DNA of 64,000 nt, from positions 18,977-82,976 of the forward strand of contig CAJOMP010000001.1 of the NCBI GenBank assembly GCA_905235785.1, given 5' to 3'. Position 1 is the first letter of the stretch. Every line of letters begins with the position of its first letter. Origin of the DNA: an uncultured Clostridia bacterium. GTDB taxonomy: Bacteria; Bacillota; Clostridia; Christensenellales; Borkfalkiaceae. A program made the position numbers and the translations under genes. Under the pieces are notes generated by a model, which was not told where the DNA came from, searched no databases, and saw only the letters and a list, made by a program, of their open reading frames with translations. Of this stretch, positions 61,415 through 64,000 are shown piece by piece.

Positions 61415-62623
61415 TTAAACGCAGGTTAAAAACTTTTTCATTAAACTTACGCCGCTATCGACAAATACGCCCGTTTTTTCGGCTTCTTTTTCGCAATACT
61501 TTTCCGCGCCGCAGTTTACCGTTTTTAAGCTGTTATATAAAACGTAAGGCACGGGGTCGGATACGTGCGTCATTACGTCAAGCGGCGTGGGATGGTCGGG
61601 CATTATTAAAAGCGAAAAGTCTTCGCCGCGCGCCCTTAATCCGTCGGCAATCGTTTTCACTACCCCGTCGATTTGCTCTATCGAGTAGATTTTATGTTCG
61701 TGGTCGCCGTGATGTCCGCACTCGTCGGGCGCTTCCATATGAATATACACAAAATCGTCGTCTTTTAAGGCGTCAAGGGCGGCTTGCGCCTTTCCCTGAA
61801 AATTCGTGTCGTAATTGCCCGTCGCGCCGTCTACTTCGATAACGCGCATACCCGTGAGTTTGCCTATCCCCTTTAACAGGTCAACGGCGGAAATCATTGC
61901 GCCGCTAAGCCCGTAACGCTCGGTAAAAGATTGCAGTTTGGGTTTTGTGCCTTCGCCCCAGAACCACAGGGAATTTGCGGGGCGTTTACCCGCGTTTATT
62001 CTCGCGATGTTTACGGGATGATTTTTCAAAAGTTGCGCGGAACGCTCCATAAGAGAAAGATATTCTTTGCCCGTTTCGCTCGTCGGCAAATGCCCTTTTA
62101 CGGGTTTACCCGTTATGTCGTGCGGGGGCGTAAGGTCGCCCGCTATCTTGCCGTTATCGACGACAAGACAATGACGGTAACTTATACCCGAAAACAAACG
62201 ATATTTTTCATTATTTAAATGCCTTGCAAGATATTCTATTAAACTCTTGGCTTCGGCTGTAGAAATCTCGCCCGCGCTGTAATCTATCATGGTTTTATCG
62301 GCAAAATTTTCTTCGTCGGATAAACACACCAAATTCGCGCGCGCCGTTACGTCCGTATCTTTTAACGCTATCCCGATAGACGCCGCTTCTAACGGCGAAC
62401 GTCCCGTGTAACACTCTTTTGGGTCGTAGCCCAAAACCGAAAGGTTAGCAACGTCGCTCCCCGGTTTTAAGCCGTCTGCGACCGTTCTGCAAAGACCGAC
62501 TTCGGAAACTTTACAAAGTCCGTCGATAAAAGGTTTTTTCGCAAGATCGAGCGGGGTTTTGCCACCCAAAACTTTTTGCGGATAGTCCGCCATGCCGTCG
62601 CCTAAAATTACCGCGTATTTCAT
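61415..62623 (-). CDS. apgM: Cofactor-independent phosphoglycerate mutase, ApgM type
   Basis: Interconverts 3- and 2-phosphoglycerate. It is the archaeal-type/ThrH-coupled family: ILGDGMADYP at the N terminus, PGSDVANLSVLGYDP with YTGRSPLEAASIGI, and MEAPDECGHHGDHEHKIYSIEQID and MPDHPTPLDV carry metal ligands of the alkaline-phosphatase fold. Length is 402 residues. It begins 2 bases after ung with GGAG inside the ung end. Some relatives act in threonine metabolism. Confidence 0.9.
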   Translation of the reverse strand: MKYAVILGDGMADYPQKVLGGKTPLDLAKKPFIDGLCKVSEVGLCRTVADGLKPGSDVANLSVLGYDPKECYTGRSPLEAASIGIALKDTDVTARANLVCLSDEENFADKTMIDYSAGEISTAEAKSLIEYLARHLNNEKYRLFSGISYRHCLVVDNGKIAGDLTPPHDITGKPVKGHLPTSETGKEYLSLMERSAQLLKNHPVNIARINAGKRPANSLWFWGEGTKPKLQSFTERYGLSGAMISAVDLLKGIGKLTGMRVIEVDGATGNYDTNFQGKAQAALDALKDDDFVYIHMEAPDECGHHGDHEHKIYSIEQIDGVVKTIADGLRARGEDFSLLIMPDHPTPLDVMTHVSDPVPYVLYNSLKTVNCGAEKYCEKEAEKTGVFVDSGVSLMKKFLTCV

Positions 62624-62624
62624 A

Positions 62625-63290
62625 TTATTTACTCCACTCTATCGGCTTTATGCCGTGTTTAATAAGATATTCGTTAGCCTGTATAAAATGTCCGCACCCG
62701 AAAAATCCGTTGTATGCGGAAAGGGGGCTGGGATGCGCGCACTCTAAAATCAGGTGTTTGGTTTCGTCGATAAGCGGTTTTTTTGCGCGGGCGTTTGCGC
62801 CCCACAAAAAGAATACCACGTGTTCTCTGCCGTCCGATATTTTCTTTATTACGCCGTCGGTGAATTCTTCCCACCCCTTGCCTTTATGGGAATTAGCCGC
62901 GTGCGCTCGCACCGTTAAAACGGTATTCAAAAGCAGTACGCCCTGTTTTGCCCAGTCCGTAAGGTCGCCGCTCGCAAACCCCTGCGTACCCGTTTCGTCT
63001 TTTATTTCTTTGAAAATATTGATAAGCGACGGCGGAATATCCACGCCTTCCGGCACGGAAAAGGCAAGTCCCATCGCCTGACCTTCTTCGTGATAGGGGT
63101 CTTGACCCAAAAGCACGACCTTTATCCCGTTAAACGGCGTTATCTTCATACTGTTAAAAATTTTGAACATATCGGGATATACCGTTTGCGTCGAATATTC
63201 GGATTTTAAAAATTCTCTTAATTTAAGATAGGACGGCGATGAAAATTCTTCTTTTAATATCTCATCCCACTCTTTCGTTATTTTTACCAT
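62625..63290 (-). CDS. ung: Uracil-DNA glycosylase
   Basis: Removes uracil from DNA in base excision repair. The catalytic motif is LLGQDPYHEEGQAMGLAFS (Asp64 activates water) and the C-terminal motif is CAHPSPLSAYNGF. Length is 221 residues. It is coupled with apgM. No Shine-Dalgarno sequence is seen and the predicted leader is only a few bases. Confidence 0.96.
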   Translation of the reverse strand: MVKITKEWDEILKEEFSSPSYLKLREFLKSEYSTQTVYPDMFKIFNSMKITPFNGIKVVLLGQDPYHEEGQAMGLAFSVPEGVDIPPSLINIFKEIKDETGTQGFASGDLTDWAKQGVLLLNTVLTVRAHAANSHKGKGWEEFTDGVIKKISDGREHVVFFLWGANARAKKPLIDETKHLILECAHPSPLSAYNGFFGCGHFIQANEYLIKHGIKPIEWSK

Positions 63291-63300
63291 AATTATATAT

Positions 63301-63329
63301 ATTTTATCATTTTACTTTGACAAAATCAA
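63301..63329 (-). promoter_or_regulatory. Candidate promoter of ung
   Basis: Minus-strand TTGATT (63329-63324) and TAAAAT (63306-63301) with a 17-base spacer. Transcription would begin about 4 bases before the ung ATG. It overlaps the divergent mntP promoter. Confidence 0.5.
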
Positions 63330-63345
63330 TATAATTATATATAAT
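63317..63345 (+). promoter_or_regulatory. Promoter of mntP
   Basis: Perfect TTGACA (63317-63322) and TATAAT (63340-63345) with a 17-base spacer. The leader is about 17 bases, too short for a Mn riboswitch. Confidence 0.85.
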
Positions 63346-63368
63346 TAAAAGGTTTTACGGTAAATAAA

Positions 63369-63956
63369 ATGAGTGCTTTGGAAATTATCGCGATTGCCGT
63401 CGCTCTCGCAACGGACGCTTTCGCGCTCACAATCGCAAACTGCGCGACATACGAAAAAACGCTTACCCGCATAAAAGAGTGGTCTATGCCGTCCGCGTTC
63501 GCGTTTTTTCAATTCTTAATGCCGCTTATAGGATTTTTTCTCGGCGGGCTTATTTCCGGATTTTTACAATCCTTCGCAAAATTTCTTGCGGCGGGAATTT
63601 TCTTTATTCTCGCGATAAAAATCGTCTTTGACGTTACCGAAGAAAAGCGCAAGAGCGAAAAACCCGACGAACGCGTTAGAAAAACGCAAAGTTTTAATTT
63701 CGGCGTGCTCTTTATTCAGGCTATCGCCACGAGTATAGACGCTTTCGCTATCGGCATAACGCTCGCCGCGGTATCTCTCCCGTTTTCCGTGTTCTTCGCG
63801 GCGGGAATAATCGGCGCGATAACCTTTGCGGTCGTCTCCGTCGCCCTGCTTATCGGAAAATCGCTCGGAAAACTTTTAGGCAAATACGCCGTATGGCTCG
63901 GCGCGATTATACTTTTCGTTCTGGCAATAAAAAATCTTGTCGAAGGTTTTGTTTAA
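63369..63956 (+). CDS. mntP: Manganese efflux pump MntP family
   Basis: 195-residue membrane protein with six predicted helices in two repeats. Each repeat has the acidic motif of the family: ALATDAFALTIANC in the first helix and IATSIDAFAIGITLA in the fourth. It should export Mn(II). No yybP-ykoY leader is present, so control is not riboswitch-based here. Confidence 0.9.
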   Translation: MSALEIIAIAVALATDAFALTIANCATYEKTLTRIKEWSMPSAFAFFQFLMPLIGFFLGGLISGFLQSFAKFLAAGIFFILAIKIVFDVTEEKRKSEKPDERVRKTQSFNFGVLFIQAIATSIDAFAIGITLAAVSLPFSVFFAAGIIGAITFAVVSVALLIGKSLGKLLGKYAVWLGAIILFVLAIKNLVEGFV

Positions 63957-63975
63957 TTATTTGTTATTTTTTAGC

Positions 63976-64000
63976 GGGCGGCGATAGTTTATCGCCGCCC
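63976..64000 (+). terminator. Terminator after mntP (cut by window end)
   Basis: A 10-bp GC-rich stem GGGCGGCGAT / ATCGCCGCCC. The T run, if any, lies outside the window. Confidence 0.75.

Noticed and set aside
63346-63368. yybP-ykoY manganese riboswitch before mntP
   Set aside because: The leader is only about 17 bases from a consensus promoter.
1-64000. CRISPR array
   Set aside because: No set of regularly spaced direct repeats and no cas gene was seen.

Overview
The window looks like chromosomal DNA from an uncultured, low-GC, endospore-forming Clostridia-type Firmicute. The evidence is AT-rich intergenic DNA, strong AGGAGG-type ribosome binding sites, TTGACA-N17-TATAAT promoters, a T-box riboswitch, a Gram-positive type SOS box at lexA, a complete spoIIIAA-AH operon plus spoIVB and ytfJ, glgC/glgD pairing, and an IspH-S1 fusion of the kind known from Clostridia. 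No species can be named from the sequence alone.

Layout. (1) 1-12.3 kb: the end of valS, then a seven-gene glycogen operon on the + strand (pgi, glgB, glgC, glgD, glgA, glgP, GH13 glycosidase) covering synthesis and breakdown of the polymer. (2) 12.3-14.3 kb: a tryptophan-specific T-box leader driving a stand-alone TrpB2-type gene, then acpP. (3) 14.3-25.7 kb: a P-type ATPase and leuS (minus), galK, purB, an amidohydrolase and an aminotransferase (plus), ppa (minus) and an Mrp/NBP35 ATPase (plus). (4) 25.8-30.4 kb: a XerS-like tyrosine recombinase gene, dif-like palindromes directly upstream of it, and a ~3.5 kb foreign island with a sigma-like protein, a pC194/pUB110-type rolling-circle Rep with a candidate nick site, and small coupled ORFs. 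It ends in a further dif-like palindrome. (5) 30.5-58.6 kb: a PadR-type membrane regulator (+), then an almost unbroken run of minus-strand housekeeping and sporulation genes: rluB-dac-ytfJ-DUF2953; scpB-scpA-M50 protease; lysA; dacF; spoIVB; recN-argR-nadK-tlyA-ispA-folD-nusB-asp23; spoIIIAH-AA; ispH/S1; cmk; a SIS isomerase; a flavoprotein; surE; rnhA; proC. (6) 58.7-64 kb: tRNA-Trp(CCA), a small Cys-rich protein, lexA, an HtrA-like lipoprotein protease, apgM, ung and mntP, in DNA that looks more GC-rich.

How it fits together. The glg operon stores and recovers glucose, with pgi linking it to glycolysis. The T-box specifier (UGG) and its UGGC bulge match the anticodon CCA and the GCCA end of the tRNA-Trp encoded 46 kb away. 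Most genes left of ~26 kb read rightwards and nearly all from 31.8 to 58.6 kb read leftwards. This is the polarity expected if the replication terminus lies near the dif-like sites, so the island may be an element that exploits chromosome-dimer resolution (IMEX-like) at a single-recombinase Xer system. This is the most interesting locus. Other points of note are a 15-bp palindrome TTATGT-N3-ACATAA upstream of purB, dacF, ispH and surE, an apparent single-base frameshift in spoIIIAB, and apparently leaderless lexA and ung messages.
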